A DNA stretch of 14,943 bases, taken from Pirellulaceae bacterium. Its GTDB lineage: Bacteria > Planctomycetota > Planctomycetia > Pirellulales > Pirellulaceae. Below the pieces are notes generated by a model, which did no database searches, was not told the origin of the DNA, and was given only the letters and a program-made list of their open reading frames with translations. The stretch lies in contig JAKVBZ010000106.1 in assembly GCA_022448645.1 (NCBI GenBank), forward strand, positions 1 to 14,943. Direction: 5' to 3'. Shown one piece after another: positions 1 to 9,028 of the stretch; positions within the stretch are counted from its first letter, which is position 1, and every line of letters starts with the position of its first letter. A program made the position numbers and the translations under genes.

Positions 1-1217
1 CTATCTCGAATGCGTCGATCCACGGCAGCACCTCGTGGTCGATTGGTGAGCCAGGCGTCGACCTGTCCAAGATGATCGTACAAGCCTTGACGGACAGCTT
101 GTGTTGGGTCGTCATAGGGAGCCGGTTTGACGATGCGAAGCTCCAAATCGTAAGCCGGTGCGTTGGCTTCAACACGCAACAGATAGACTCCACCGGGTTC
201 TAACATGCGGTTAATCGCCGTGCGATGTCCCTCGTCTTTGTCTTGTTGATGCGGGCGTTCATTGGGGTTCTTGCCGGCTTCGTAAGATTCGATAGGGAGC
301 CAGCGTCCCGGGCGGATCATGGCTTTGCCCTGGGCAACTTGTTCAGTGGGAACACGGTAAGCTCGAAGCTGTGCCACCACTTGTTGATCGGGGATAGAAA
401 GGCAGGCAGTGAGTAAACGGGGCTCGAGGTCGGCAGGATAATCCAATCGCAACCAGTCATCACCACTGCGACCTAAATGTCCGTTGTTGAAGTATTCCGC
501 GTCATCGGCACTGCCCATGATATTCAGTGTATAGGGCGAATTGGTGACGCGGAGAGGAATGGCCTGAGCCTGTTCTGGCGTGTCGTTCGGTTCCATTTCG
601 ATGTGTAATTGAGACTTGTCATCGGGTGACGTGTCGATACGTTGCACAGTGAGATCGACGGGTACGACCGCGCCCTGGGGCCAAAGAACAGCAGTAGGTA
701 TTGGGTGACTTTGGGGTGCTTCACCAGGTTCGCGCCAAGCGGGTGGTTGGAACAGATCCACATTGTCTTCGGCAGGCATCACGGTCAGTTCGTAGATGCC
801 GAAGGTTGGCGCTCGGTATACCAGATACACATCCGGATCGAGCACGTGCAGGATCTTTGACCAAGTCGGAGTCGGACTGGTGTAAATGCCGAAGGCGTTG
901 TCGTCTCGACCCTTATCGGAATCGGTTTCGGGGGCACGCGGCCGTCGACCGGGGTTGTCGGCAGCCACCAAGTCCCATCGGATTCGCAATCGAGCGTTGT
1001 CGGGAAGCTGAGAAGGCTGTTGGATCCGCACAGAAATTTCGACCGTTTCACCCTCAGTCAAACGGAATCGCTGTGATTGAGCGGCAGCGATTTCCCAGGT
1101 CTCGGACAGCTTTTGGTCCGTGTCGGTCGTACCGGCCCAGGCGATTGTGGCCATCGTGAACCACCAAGCCATACCACGTACGCCCGCGCAGCGGATGACA
1201 CTTGAAAAGAACCGCAT
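1..1217 (-). CDS. Exported protein with PPC-like stretch, 3' end outside window
   Basis: An open frame runs from an ATG at 1215-1217 on the minus strand to the window edge without a stop, giving 405 residues of a longer protein. The N-terminus has basic residues, then a hydrophobic run (MAWWFTMATIAWAG) that fits a signal peptide cut near residue 29, so the product is probably exported. About 205-250 residues in, the motif EPNDTPEQAQAI followed by GSADDAEYF resembles the lead-in of bacterial pre-peptidase C-terminal (PPC) domains, which fold as beta-sandwiches in secreted enzymes. The visible end (LYDHLGQVDAWLTNRPRG) recalls the start of a second domain in large planctomycete secreted proteins, from memory only. 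No catalytic motif is visible. There is no clear Shine-Dalgarno; an in-frame ATG at residue 16 is an alternative start. It is divergent from uxaC. I infer an exported multidomain protein of unknown function. Confidence 0.8.
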   Translation of the reverse strand, partial: MRFFSSVIRCAGVRGMAWWFTMATIAWAGTTDTDQKLSETWEIAAAQSQRFRLTEGETVEISVRIQQPSQLPDNARLRIRWDLVAADNPGRRPRAPETDSDKGRDDNAFGIYTSPTPTWSKILHVLDPDVYLVYRAPTFGIYELTVMPAEDNVDLFQPPAWREPGEAPQSHPIPTAVLWPQGAVVPVDLTVQRIDTSPDDKSQLHIEMEPNDTPEQAQAIPLRVTNSPYTLNIMGSADDAEYFNNGHLGRSGDDWLRLDYPADLEPRLLTACLSIPDQQVVAQLRAYRVPTEQVAQGKAMIRPGRWLPIESYEAGKNPNERPHQQDKDEGHRTAINRMLEPGGVYLLRVEANAPAYDLELRIVKPAPYDDPTQAVRQGLYDHLGQVDAWLTNRPRGAAVDRRIRD

Positions 1218-1604
1218 CTCATAAAGACCGGTAAACGTCGTTTTTTGTATTGACGGATTCATTGCGAAAATGGTGGTGTTTCGTTCTTGGGAAACCCGAT
1301 GTGTACGCGTTGAAGTTGTGCTACACCGTAACCTATCCTGTAAGCTAGGGCCAAGTCGGTATTACCTTGATTGCTCGCTGAGGTTTTTAATATCGAGCTA
1401 CCTCAAAGCTGACGTTGTGTTTGCTGTCTTTCTGATAAAACGATCCTTCAACGGTAAGCGGTGCCCGGTCGTATTTTTTGGAGCATCCGTTACGATTATA
1501 GTTGGTCCACGTACACCTTAGAATACTGCCTGCGGTTCACCGATGTGCGTCCTAGGAGCTTCAGGTTGTGAAGATAGGTTTTTCCGAGAAAGGAAGTCTG
1601 TAAG
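1218..1604. other. Divergent intergenic region, 387 bases, no gene
   Basis: This gap separates the start of the leftward exported-protein gene from the start of uxaC, so promoters for both should lie here. It is more AT-rich than its flanks. The only open frame (1270..1521, plus) encodes a product with no family resemblance and no ribosome binding site. A weak sigma70-like pair (TTGATT at 1367, TTAATA near 1387) can be drawn but is no better than chance. I see no strong hairpin or repeated operator. Confidence 0.6.
1589..1596 (+). promoter_or_regulatory. Ribosome binding site deciding the TTG start of uxaC
   Basis: The purine run AAAGGAAG lies 8 bases before the TTG at 1605. No in-frame ATG lies near the conserved N-terminus of UxaC, so this Shine-Dalgarno is what supports the TTG start. 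Confidence 0.6.
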
Positions 1605-3041
1605 TTGGCAACGCGATTCCTTGACGATCAATACTTACTGTCCAATGCAACAGCCTGTCGACTGTACGAATCGGTGGCTAAATTACCTTTGATTGATTAT
1701 CACAATCATCTGCCACCACAGGATATTGTGCAGCAACGTTCGTTCAGTAACCTGCATGAAGCGTGGTTGGAAGGAGATCATTACAAGTGGCGTGCCATGC
1801 GCTGGATGGGGGAAGACGAATCCCTGATTACTGGCGATGCGGACCCTTGGGATAAATTTCTGGCATGGGCACGTACCGTACCAAAGACGTTACGGAATCC
1901 GTTGTACACGTGGACTCATTTGGAGCTACGCCGATACTTCAACATCGAAACGTTACTCAATGAAGAGACGGCGAGTGAGATTTGGGACGAGGCCAATCGT
2001 CAGTTGGCCGAGATGAACTGCGTTGACATGCTGACACGATTTCGTGTGGTGTTGGCAGGTACTACGGACGACCCGGCTGATGGTTTGGGACACCATGAAG
2101 CGATCGCTGAATCGGCGATCCCCGTGCGTGTGGTTCCCACCTTCCGTCCGGACCGAGCGCATATGCTACAGTCGGATCCGGTGGCCTGGAACGAGTGGAC
2201 GGACCGCCTAGCGGAAAGGGCCAAGACGAAAATCACTCACTTGGACGATTTATTGGCGGCGCTTTCAGAAAGGCACCGCGTGTTTGATGAACATGGAGCT
2301 CGAGCTAGCGATCATGGTTTAGGATCCATTCCGGATGTGAGTCCCCATGAGGGATTGGCGAAGGAAGCCATTACGTGCCTGCGACAACAAGATGTGCCAT
2401 CCCTGGATGCGCAAAATGCGTTGACGATGGTCGTCTTGCAACACGTTGGTCGTCTGAATCATGATTCCGGGTGGGCGATGCAATTACATCTTGGGGCGAT
2501 GAGAAACACCAATTCCAAGTTATTTCAAACAATCGGCCGCGATGTGGGAGGTGATTCCATGGGAGATGAACGCCAAGGGCCAGGGCTTCGTCGCTTGTTG
2601 GATGATTTGCACAAACAGGGGTCGTTGCCAAGAACCATTTTGTACAACAACAACGCGACACAAAATGCCTTGTTTGCCACGATGTGTGGCAACTTCCAGG
2701 GTGAGGTACCGGGGCGAGTTCAGTTTGGGGCAGGCTGGTGGTACTTGGATCAAGAAGATGGCATGCGTCGGCAGATGGAAGATCTTTCCAACATGGGGCT
2801 TTTGGCGACGTTTTTAGGAATGCTCACCGATTCACGGTCTTTCCTGAGTTTCCCTCGCCATGAGGTTTTTCGTCGCATCTTATGCGATGTTGTCGGCAGC
2901 GATGCCGAGTCGGGGCGTATTCCGGCAGACGAGGCATTGCTTACCAATTTTGTCCAGCGGATTGCCTACCACAACGCCCGCGACTACTTTCGACTTGCTG
3001 AAGATACAGGATTTCTGGAGGCAGAGCGGGCGTTGGCATAA
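1605..3041 (+). CDS. uxaC: Glucuronate isomerase (uronate isomerase)
   Basis: UxaC interconverts D-glucuronate with D-fructuronate and D-galacturonate with D-tagaturonate in the cytoplasm, the first step of hexuronate breakdown. The 478 residues match the family's usual length of about 470. Family landmarks recognised along the whole chain are: the metal-site motif DYHNHLPP (H33, H35), GDHYKWRAMR (58-66), NPLYTWTHLELRR (98-110), GTTDDPADGL (152-161), the QLHLGAMRNTN block (293-303), FGAGWW (374-379), GMLTDSRSFLSFPRHE (405-420) and NARDYF (457-462). The protein belongs to the amidohydrolase-like TIM-barrel group. The start is TTG at 1605, with AAAGGAAG just upstream. The LarA-like gene begins 17 bases after the stop, so the two are probably one transcript. 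There is no regulator or other uronate gene in view, so the downstream reductases must lie elsewhere. Confidence 0.96.
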   Translation: MATRFLDDQYLLSNATACRLYESVAKLPLIDYHNHLPPQDIVQQRSFSNLHEAWLEGDHYKWRAMRWMGEDESLITGDADPWDKFLAWARTVPKTLRNPLYTWTHLELRRYFNIETLLNEETASEIWDEANRQLAEMNCVDMLTRFRVVLAGTTDDPADGLGHHEAIAESAIPVRVVPTFRPDRAHMLQSDPVAWNEWTDRLAERAKTKITHLDDLLAALSERHRVFDEHGARASDHGLGSIPDVSPHEGLAKEAITCLRQQDVPSLDAQNALTMVVLQHVGRLNHDSGWAMQLHLGAMRNTNSKLFQTIGRDVGGDSMGDERQGPGLRRLLDDLHKQGSLPRTILYNNNATQNALFATMCGNFQGEVPGRVQFGAGWWYLDQEDGMRRQMEDLSNMGLLATFLGMLTDSRSFLSFPRHEVFRRILCDVVGSDAESGRIPADEALLTNFVQRIAYHNARDYFRLAEDTGFLEAERALA

Positions 3042-3058
3042 ATGTCGAATGGGAACGC

Positions 3059-4393
3059 GTGGAAAAGATGATGGATGCTCGATCTTTGCTGGTAGCAGAT
3101 GGCTCGACGGACCAGGTGATTTCTCAATCACAACTGGAAGGTCATTTAGAAACGGTGGTGGACCGCTGGATTTTGGGTGCGGGAGTTACACGGTTGCTAC
3201 TGCTGCCGCCGGACCACACTCGGTTGTTTTCCCTGGCTGGTCCCATTACCGCCTGGATCGTTCGGCGTCTGGCTGGATTGATCACGGTGGATGTGATGCC
3301 CGCCTTGGGAACACACCAGCCGATGTCGTTAGAGGAATGCCAGCTGATGTTCGGCAACGATGTCTCTTACGATCAGATCGTACAGCACCGATGGCGTGAA
3401 GATGTCAGGCCGTTGGGAGAGATTACTTCGGAGGAAATGGCACAGTTGTCCGGTGGGAGGTTTCGCGAACCGCTACCCATCGAAATCAACCACCGTGTGA
3501 CGGAGGGCGGATACGATCTTGTCTTGTCGATTGGGCAAGTGGTCCCGCACGAAGTGATCGGATTCGCTAATTACACCAAAAATGTTTGCATTGGAGCAGG
3601 TGGAAGGGATACGATTCATCGCTCGCATTTCCTGGGCGCCGTGTGTGGCATGGAATCGATTATGGGGCGTGTCGACACACCCGTCCGTCAAGCGATTGAT
3701 GATGGATTTGAACGGTTCGTTCGCCCACGAGCCGACGTGCGTTTCCTGTTGACCGTGATAGAGGAATCAGAAGCGGGACCGGTGCAACGAGGCTTCTTTG
3801 CCGGCGGTGAACGGGATTGCTACGAAAAAGCGGCCGAATTGTCGTTGCGAGTGAACGTGTCATTGGTCGACGAGCCTTACTCAAGATGTGTCGTCTTCTT
3901 GGACCCTCGCGAATTCCGCTCGACATGGTTGGGAAACAAAGCGATCTATCGGACTCGGATGGCCATGGCGGATGAAGGGGAATTGATCGTCCTGGCTCCT
4001 GGGGTCGAAAAGTTCGGTGAAGATGCCATGGTCGATTCGTTGATTCGTAAATATGGATATCGGGGAACCGAAGCCGCTTTGGATGCGGTTGCGGCCGATC
4101 AAGAGGTGCGAGAAAACCTGTCGGCCGCGGCGCACATGATCCATGGTTCGAGCGAAGGACGGTTTCGTATTGTGTATTGCACGGCCAATGGGCTTTCACG
4201 TGAGGAAATAGAATCGGTCGGCTTCGAATTTCGACGCTACGAAGACATGGTGGCGCACTGTTTTGGACAGGTCGATTCTGATACGGGAAGCTGGGGACAC
4301 GACGGCTGGCACGAAGATTCAGATGGCCAGCCTTTCTACTTCATCGGAAATCCGGCCCTCGGATTGTGGTCGACTGAATCTCGCTTTGGCTAG
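3059..4393 (+). CDS. LarA-like nickel-pincer racemase/epimerase (DUF2088)
   Basis: This 444-residue protein resembles LarA, the lactate racemase that carries a nickel-pincer nucleotide on a lysine and inverts 2-hydroxy acids by hydride transfer. Visible landmarks are LPPDHTRLF (R55, like LarA R75), LGTHQPMS (H86, like H108), and VVPHEVIGFANYTKN followed by GGRDTIHRSH. H164, K174 and H190 have the same 10- and 16-residue spacing as LarA H174, K184 (cofactor attachment) and H200 (nickel ligand); the LarA numbers are from memory. The usual GFSGG-K block is altered to GFANYTK. The family includes malate racemases and a gluconate epimerase, so lactate need not be the substrate. The position 17 bases after uxaC points to a sugar acid. 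The GTG at 3059 has only a weak ribosome site; ATGs at 3068 and 3071 are alternatives. No cofactor genes (larB, larC, larE) are in view. Confidence 0.85.
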   Translation: MEKMMDARSLLVADGSTDQVISQSQLEGHLETVVDRWILGAGVTRLLLLPPDHTRLFSLAGPITAWIVRRLAGLITVDVMPALGTHQPMSLEECQLMFGNDVSYDQIVQHRWREDVRPLGEITSEEMAQLSGGRFREPLPIEINHRVTEGGYDLVLSIGQVVPHEVIGFANYTKNVCIGAGGRDTIHRSHFLGAVCGMESIMGRVDTPVRQAIDDGFERFVRPRADVRFLLTVIEESEAGPVQRGFFAGGERDCYEKAAELSLRVNVSLVDEPYSRCVVFLDPREFRSTWLGNKAIYRTRMAMADEGELIVLAPGVEKFGEDAMVDSLIRKYGYRGTEAALDAVAADQEVRENLSAAAHMIHGSSEGRFRIVYCTANGLSREEIESVGFEFRRYEDMVAHCFGQVDSDTGSWGHDGWHEDSDGQPFYFIGNPALGLWSTESRFG

Positions 4394-4623
4394 TGCCGGA
4401 TACGGAGCCACCGTGTACCGGGGTGGTGATCATTATTGAGCCGTCAGGAGGTAGGCAAAATGGTTCTTGCATTTCCCGATTTCTCAGCGGGAGCAAAAAG
4501 TCTTGGGGACGGTAATAGCACACCTCGCCAATTCAGGGCCCTGGCATGCTAGCGTTATAGGTCCGTTCTGCCGTTGTTGAATCTGCCTAGCTCATCTACA
4601 CTCCCGCAGTTGTCTTTTACTGC

Positions 4624-6474
4624 ATGACAGCAACTAGCTTGCAAAGGACTGTTGGCAAGATGCGCAAACTGATTTGGCATCAATGGTTGATCTTGGTGGT
4701 AGCTACGGTCGTGTTCATGACTCAATTGGGAAGCACCCAATTGTGGGACCGAGACGAACCTCGCAATGCGGGTTGTGCCTTGGAAATGTTGGAACGTAGT
4801 GATTGGGTGGTTCCAGTCTTTAACGGCGAGCTGCGGACAGCCAAACCGGTATTGTTGTATTGGTTGATGATGGCTTCGTATGGCGTATTTGGCGTCAATG
4901 AATTTGCAGCGAGATTTCCGTCGGCACTTTTAGGGATTGGAACGGTGTTGGTGACGTATCACCTGGGTAGGAAACTGTTTAATCCAGAAGTCGGTCTATG
5001 GAGTGGTTTATTACTGACGTGCAGTTTGATGTTTCATGTAGCGACTCGAGCGGCAACTCCAGATTCGGCGCTTATCTTTTTCAGCAGCTTGGCGCTCATG
5101 GTATTCGTTTATGCGTCATTTCCCGGCTTTCCTGCCAGGCCTTCGCTGATAGTACTCATGTATGCGGTTGCTGGTTTGGGAGTTTTAGCCAAAGGACCTG
5201 TAGGTCTGATTTTGCCTATGGCCGTCATCGGTTTGTTCCTGTTGATTGATAGGGTACCTTCGCAACAGCAGACCGTGAGACATGAAGATTCAACAGCTGC
5301 TGCACATCGTACACGCCGTCAAGAACTTCCGGTATGGAAATTGGCTGAATTTCTGGCAACCCTGATCCGGCCATTTCATCCAGTTCATTTTTTTAAGACT
5401 TTGTGGAGTATGTGGCCGTTGACGGCGTTGGCAGTGATATTGGGGGTAAGCTTGCCATGGTACGCTTGGGTGTATTTTCGTACGGATGGCGAGTGGGTCC
5501 GGGATTTTCTTTTGGTCGAGAACGTGGGGCGAGCTACAGCTCCGATGGAAAACCATCGTGGTACGCCACTGTTCTATCCTGTGGCACTCGTAGCTGGTTT
5601 TTTTCCAGCATCCATTCTCATCGGAGTCACGGTGACCAATGCCATTCGTAGCATCCGCAGCGATGAAACTTTGCGGAAGTCGTATGTATTTCTTTGCTGT
5701 TGGGTTGGGGCGATCGTGTTCATTTTTACGTTAGCCCAAACGAAACTTCCCAGTTATATCACTCCCACACACCCTGCATTGGCGTTGCTGACTGGTTGTT
5801 TTGTGGACCGTTGGTTTCGGGGTGAACTGGTAGTGTCCCGCTGGCGGGGCCGTGTAATGATGGGGATTTTGGGTACTGTGGGAGTTGCTATGGCCGTAGG
5901 GGTTTACGTGGCAGGTTTGTACTATTTACCCGATGCACCATGGCTTTGGTGTCTGGGGCTTGTCTTGTTGGCAGGTGCTGTGGTGGGGTGGGCATTTCTA
6001 GAGACACAACGGCCACGGGCAGCTGCAGTTTCTCTGTTGTCAACGGGTTGTTTGTTTTGTACCGCGTTGTTTGGATACGGAGCGGTCCAAGTCGATCAGC
6101 ATCAACAATTGGGACCGTTTTTAGCTAGGTGTCAACAGTCTGCGAAATCTTCACAGCTTGCCACCTACCGTTGTCTGGAACCAAGTTGGGTGTTTTACAG
6201 TGGTCAAAAGATTCATGAGTTTGGCAGCGATGCTTCGGCGGCACGCGAGTACTTGCTGCAGACCCCAGATCACTTGCTCATCACAACGGATCGTCATTTT
6301 GCGGATTTGCAATCTCCTGACAATTCAGACCTGCAAGTGGTTAGTGAAATCCCCTACTTCATGAAGAAAGGTAACCTCGTGTTGGTGGGCAGGAGCGATA
6401 CGGCTGTCGCCCTCTCCAACCGGGGACGAAAGAGCACTCTACTGACTGGAGGTAGTCATGGGCTCCAACGTTGA
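4624..6474 (+). CDS. GT39/ArnT-family membrane glycosyltransferase
   Basis: This is a 616-residue multi-pass membrane protein of the PMT/ArnT (GT39/GT83) type, which moves a sugar from a polyprenyl-phosphate carrier to a protein, lipid A or other envelope acceptor on the outer face of the inner membrane. After the first membrane helix (about 20-36) comes [11 protein letters not shown] (40-50), the first periplasmic loop with the acidic pair thought to be catalytic. [15 protein letters not shown] (67-81) then follows, the other family signature. Many hydrophobic helices follow to about residue 490, with a polar cytoplasmic-looking loop near 220-260. A soluble C-terminal part of about 120 residues closes the chain. 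The ATG at 4624 has no Shine-Dalgarno; the ATG at 4660 (residue 13) has AAAGGA 11 bases upstream and gives a more typical start. The 3' end overlaps the GT2 gene by 17 bases. Acceptor and sugar cannot be read from sequence. Confidence 0.88.
   Translation: MTATSLQRTVGKMRKLIWHQWLILVVATVVFMTQLGSTQLWDRDEPRNAGCALEMLERSDWVVPVFNGELRTAKPVLLYWLMMASYGVFGVNEFAARFPSALLGIGTVLVTYHLGRKLFNPEVGLWSGLLLTCSLMFHVATRAATPDSALIFFSSLALMVFVYASFPGFPARPSLIVLMYAVAGLGVLAKGPVGLILPMAVIGLFLLIDRVPSQQQTVRHEDSTAAAHRTRRQELPVWKLAEFLATLIRPFHPVHFFKTLWSMWPLTALAVILGVSLPWYAWVYFRTDGEWVRDFLLVENVGRATAPMENHRGTPLFYPVALVAGFFPASILIGVTVTNAIRSIRSDETLRKSYVFLCCWVGAIVFIFTLAQTKLPSYITPTHPALALLTGCFVDRWFRGELVVSRWRGRVMMGILGTVGVAMAVGVYVAGLYYLPDAPWLWCLGLVLLAGAVVGWAFLETQRPRAAAVSLLSTGCLFCTALFGYGAVQVDQHQQLGPFLARCQQSAKSSQLATYRCLEPSWVFYSGQKIHEFGSDASAAREYLLQTPDHLLITTDRHFADLQSPDNSDLQVVSEIPYFMKKGNLVLVGRSDTAVALSNRGRKSTLLTGGSHGLQR
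6447..6453 (+). promoter_or_regulatory. Ribosome binding site inside the upstream gene, for the GT2 start
   Basis: TGGAGGT lies inside the last codons of the GT39 gene, 4 bases before the ATG at 6458. It fixes the start of the GT2 gene and implies translational coupling across the 17-base overlap. Confidence 0.65.
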
Positions 6475-7522
6475 TGTTTCGATTGTCATTCCTATCTTTA
6501 ACGAAGAAGAAAGCATTGAGCCGCTTTATAGGCAGTTGAGTTCTGTTCTTGATGCGGATTGGCGATCCTACGAAATCCTATTTGTGGACGACGGTTCGAC
6601 GGACGGGAGTGTCGCTGGTTTGTGCGAGCTTGCCGCGGAAGACCAGCAATTGAAGGTAGTCCAATTACGTCGCAATTATGGACAGACGGCGGCCATGCAG
6701 GCTGGATTGCAACTTGCGCGCGGAGACGTCGTGGTCACCATGGATGGTGACCTGCAAAATGAACCTGCTGACATTCCCATGATGCTCGACAAGCTGAGCG
6801 AAGGATATGATTTGGTGCATGGTTGGCGCAAGGACCGGAAAGACGCCCTTTGGAACCGGCGGATTCCATCTCGCATTGCTAACTGGATTATCTCCAAGTC
6901 GACTGGATTTCCGATTCATGACCTTGGGTGCACCTTAAAGGCTATTCGCCGAGAAATTGCTCAGGATCTCGAGCTGTATGGTGAAATGCATCGTTTCATT
7001 CCGATTTTGGCTCATCAGCGAGGGGCAAAATGCGTCGAGGTCGTGACGCGTCATCACGCTCGACAATACGGCCAAACCAAGTATGGCATCGGACGCACGT
7101 TTCGTGTTGTGTTGGACCTGATGACGGTGAAGTTCCTGTTAGATTATTTTGCGAGCCCGATGAAATTGTTTGGAATGGTTGCCCTGTGGAGTCTTTTAGG
7201 AAGCTTCTTTACCGGCATGGCTGTGGTGGCCATGAAATGGTTTGGAAATGTCGACATGACAGGCAATCCTTTGCTGTTGTTGACTGCGCTGTTAGTGACT
7301 TCATCCATTCAGTTTTTCAGTTTAGGTTTGCTCAGCGAAGTAAATGCCCGCACTTACTTTGGCGCACAGAATAAAAGCCACTATACGGTGCGGCAATTGA
7401 TTAACTTTCACGACGAGAGCGAAGCCACAGATCAACTGGAAAATACAGAACTGTCAATTTTGTCGGCATTGATCCCTGGACGGTTTCGCAGCAGTCGCCG
7501 AGTGTTGCGAAAAGTGGGGTAG
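6458..7522 (+). CDS. GT2 glycosyltransferase, polyprenyl-phosphate sugar synthase type
   Basis: The 354 residues carry a GT-A fold of the DPM1/ArnC/GtrB class, which loads a nucleotide sugar onto a polyprenyl phosphate at the cytoplasmic face. Visible motifs are [14 protein letters not shown] (7-20), [10 protein letters not shown] (42-51; D44, D45 for nucleotide binding), [14 protein letters not shown] (71-84) and MDGDLQNEP (95-103; D96 and D98 for the metal). [13 protein letters not shown] (154-166) and [12 protein letters not shown] (202-213) follow, both typical of this subgroup. Two membrane helices (about 235-258 and 270-292) anchor the C-terminal part. The gene overlaps the GT39 transferase and has its own Shine-Dalgarno. 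The two products plausibly form one pathway: this enzyme makes the lipid-linked sugar and the GT39 protein uses it. The exact sugar is unknown. Confidence 0.9.
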   Translation: MGSNVDVSIVIPIFNEEESIEPLYRQLSSVLDADWRSYEILFVDDGSTDGSVAGLCELAAEDQQLKVVQLRRNYGQTAAMQAGLQLARGDVVVTMDGDLQNEPADIPMMLDKLSEGYDLVHGWRKDRKDALWNRRIPSRIANWIISKSTGFPIHDLGCTLKAIRREIAQDLELYGEMHRFIPILAHQRGAKCVEVVTRHHARQYGQTKYGIGRTFRVVLDLMTVKFLLDYFASPMKLFGMVALWSLLGSFFTGMAVVAMKWFGNVDMTGNPLLLLTALLVTSSIQFFSLGLLSEVNARTYFGAQNKSHYTVRQLINFHDESEATDQLENTELSILSALIPGRFRSSRRVLRKVG

Positions 7523-7636
7523 GAGTTACTTCGCCTGGAGCCTGTTGGGAATGAGCCGATGGCGATAGCCTGAGGCAGTCGTTCTGCTGCTGCTATGATG
7601 CAGGATAGTCTTGGAGGGGCCCCATCCCTGCTCCGT

Positions 7637-7661
7637 GTTAACGATTCCTCGAATCGCTAAC
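7637..7661. terminator. Hairpin between converging GT2 and queG genes
   Basis: GTTAACGATTC (7637-7647) and GAATCGCTAAC (7651-7661) form an 11-base stem with one A.C mismatch and a CTC loop. It sits 18 bases beyond the queG stop and 115 beyond the GT2 stop, the right place for a two-way terminator. There is no T-run on either side, so intrinsic termination is unproven; it may only protect 3' ends. Confidence 0.4.
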
Positions 7662-7678
7662 GGCAGCCGCTCGCGATA

Positions 7679-8845
7679 TCAGCGAAATGGGCTTTGGTCT
7701 CCTCCCGCGGTATCACCTTCGTCACTCACTATCAAGGAGTTTCGTAGCTCCTGTAGGACCTCAGGATCCGTTTCGACCAGAAGTCTTTCCTGGAGCTGAT
7801 GGCGTGCGTGGCCACTGTTGTAATGTCGCAACGCCCAGGCACAGGCAGAACGTACCAGAGGAGACTCGTCGCAAAGGCCTTGCTGCAGTGCTTGTTCTCC
7901 GTCCGGGCACGGATGGTTGCCCAATACGATCGCCGCGTTGCGCAGAATGCCGCTGCGACGTGAACGCCAGAGTGGGGTTCGACGGAAGAGTTTTCGGAAG
8001 GCTTCGTCGTCCAAGTCAAACAATGGGGCCAGTTCAGTAGGGTTTCGACCTGGCACCGGATCCCATGTGGCGTCGCTGGAGTTTGGGGCGCGGTGGTTCC
8101 ACGGGCATACGTCTTGGCAGACGTCGCAGCCAAACATCCAGTCATCGACCTGATCTCGTAATTCGATTGGAAAGTGATCGCGGAGTTCAATGGTTAGGTA
8201 GCTGATGCACCGTTGGGCGTCCAGCACGTATGGCTGAGGAAAGGCCTTGGTCGGGCAGGCATCTAGGCAGGCACGGCAGGTGCCGCAATGGTCCGTCGTA
8301 AAGGGCTGATCGTATATTAACTTCAAGTCAGTGAGTACCGCCGCCAGGAAAAACTGGCTGCCCAAATTCGGGTTCAGCAGGAGGGTGTTTTTTCCCAGCC
8401 AACCAAGCCCGGCTAGTCGGGCGAAATCTCGTTCCATCAACGGCGCTGTGTCCACCACGCCCCGGGCTTGGGCCTCGGGCGCCAATTGGTGCAAAAATTG
8501 GATCAATTGTTTTAGTCGTTCATGGATAACATCGTGATAGTCAGCACTGCTCCAGGCGTACGACGAGATGCGACCTTGTCCCGGTTTCGTCGTCTCGGCC
8601 GAGGTGGACCGATAGCAAACCGCCAGCATGAGAATGCTCTGGGTGTCGTTGAGAACGTGCCGGGGATGTTCGTAAGCGTGTTTTCGACGAGCAATATAAT
8701 CCATTTCTCCCGCATAGCCGGCGTCGAGCCACTTTCGAAAGAGTGCTAGATCGGGGGGTTCGACGGCCGGACAGCAGCCTACAAGGTCAAACCCGACCTG
8801 TTGCGCTTCGGTCTTTAATCGTTGAGTTAATTGTTGTGCGTCCAT
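7679..8845 (-). CDS. queG: Epoxyqueuosine reductase
   Basis: QueG reduces epoxyqueuosine to queuosine in the anticodon wobble position of tRNAs, using cobalamin and two 4Fe-4S clusters. Counting from the ATG at 8845 (388 residues), VDTAPLMERDFA (131-142) carries the likely catalytic Asp132, with LAGLGWLGKNTLL after it. The cluster ligands appear as CGTCRACLDACP (C187, C190, C193, C197) and CDVCQDVCPW (C240, C243, C247), with C213 between them. The C-terminal part reads as HEAT-like repeats (RNAAIVLGN, RSACAWALRH), as in longer QueG proteins. The frame stays open to an ATG at 8905, but those 20 extra residues are not family-like and the MDAQQLTQRLK start is preferred; neither start has a good ribosome site. 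The gene stands alone, convergent with GT2 and divergent from the small exported-protein gene. Confidence 0.95.
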   Translation of the reverse strand: MDAQQLTQRLKTEAQQVGFDLVGCCPAVEPPDLALFRKWLDAGYAGEMDYIARRKHAYEHPRHVLNDTQSILMLAVCYRSTSAETTKPGQGRISSYAWSSADYHDVIHERLKQLIQFLHQLAPEAQARGVVDTAPLMERDFARLAGLGWLGKNTLLLNPNLGSQFFLAAVLTDLKLIYDQPFTTDHCGTCRACLDACPTKAFPQPYVLDAQRCISYLTIELRDHFPIELRDQVDDWMFGCDVCQDVCPWNHRAPNSSDATWDPVPGRNPTELAPLFDLDDEAFRKLFRRTPLWRSRRSGILRNAAIVLGNHPCPDGEQALQQGLCDESPLVRSACAWALRHYNSGHARHQLQERLLVETDPEVLQELRNSLIVSDEGDTAGGDQSPFR

Positions 8846-9028
8846 CAAGTCAATCAATATGAACAGACGAAGGTGTCCCGAAGCAGGACCGTCATTGTCA
8901 TTCAACTCGGCCTGTCTGCCCAGCGTGGTAACTTTGATCAGTGTGCTTTCTTGAGTTTAGCAGGTGTCCCAATTAGTGTGGAAATAGGCGGACGTCATCG
9001 AATCACATCCATAACCAAAGGCACCTCC

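Noticed and set aside
1270..1521. 83-residue plus-strand open frame in the divergent gap
   Set aside because: No ribosome site, no family resemblance, and it fills a region where promoters are expected.
4408..4426. Short inverted pair CCACC/GGTGG after the LarA-like gene
   Set aside because: Only five pairs and no T-run; too weak to call a terminator.
4534..4543. Palindrome CAGGGCCCTG in the gap before the GT39 gene
   Set aside because: A single 10-base palindrome with no repeat nearby; no basis for calling an operator.
8951..8979. Sigma70-like pair TTGAGT, 17 bases, TAGTGT upstream of the small exported protein
   Set aside because: The -10 matches only three of six positions, so it could be chance.
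8831..9028. N-terminal extension of the small exported protein to 8831
   Set aside because: The ATG at 9029 has a ribosome site and begins a clear signal peptide; the extension would bury it.
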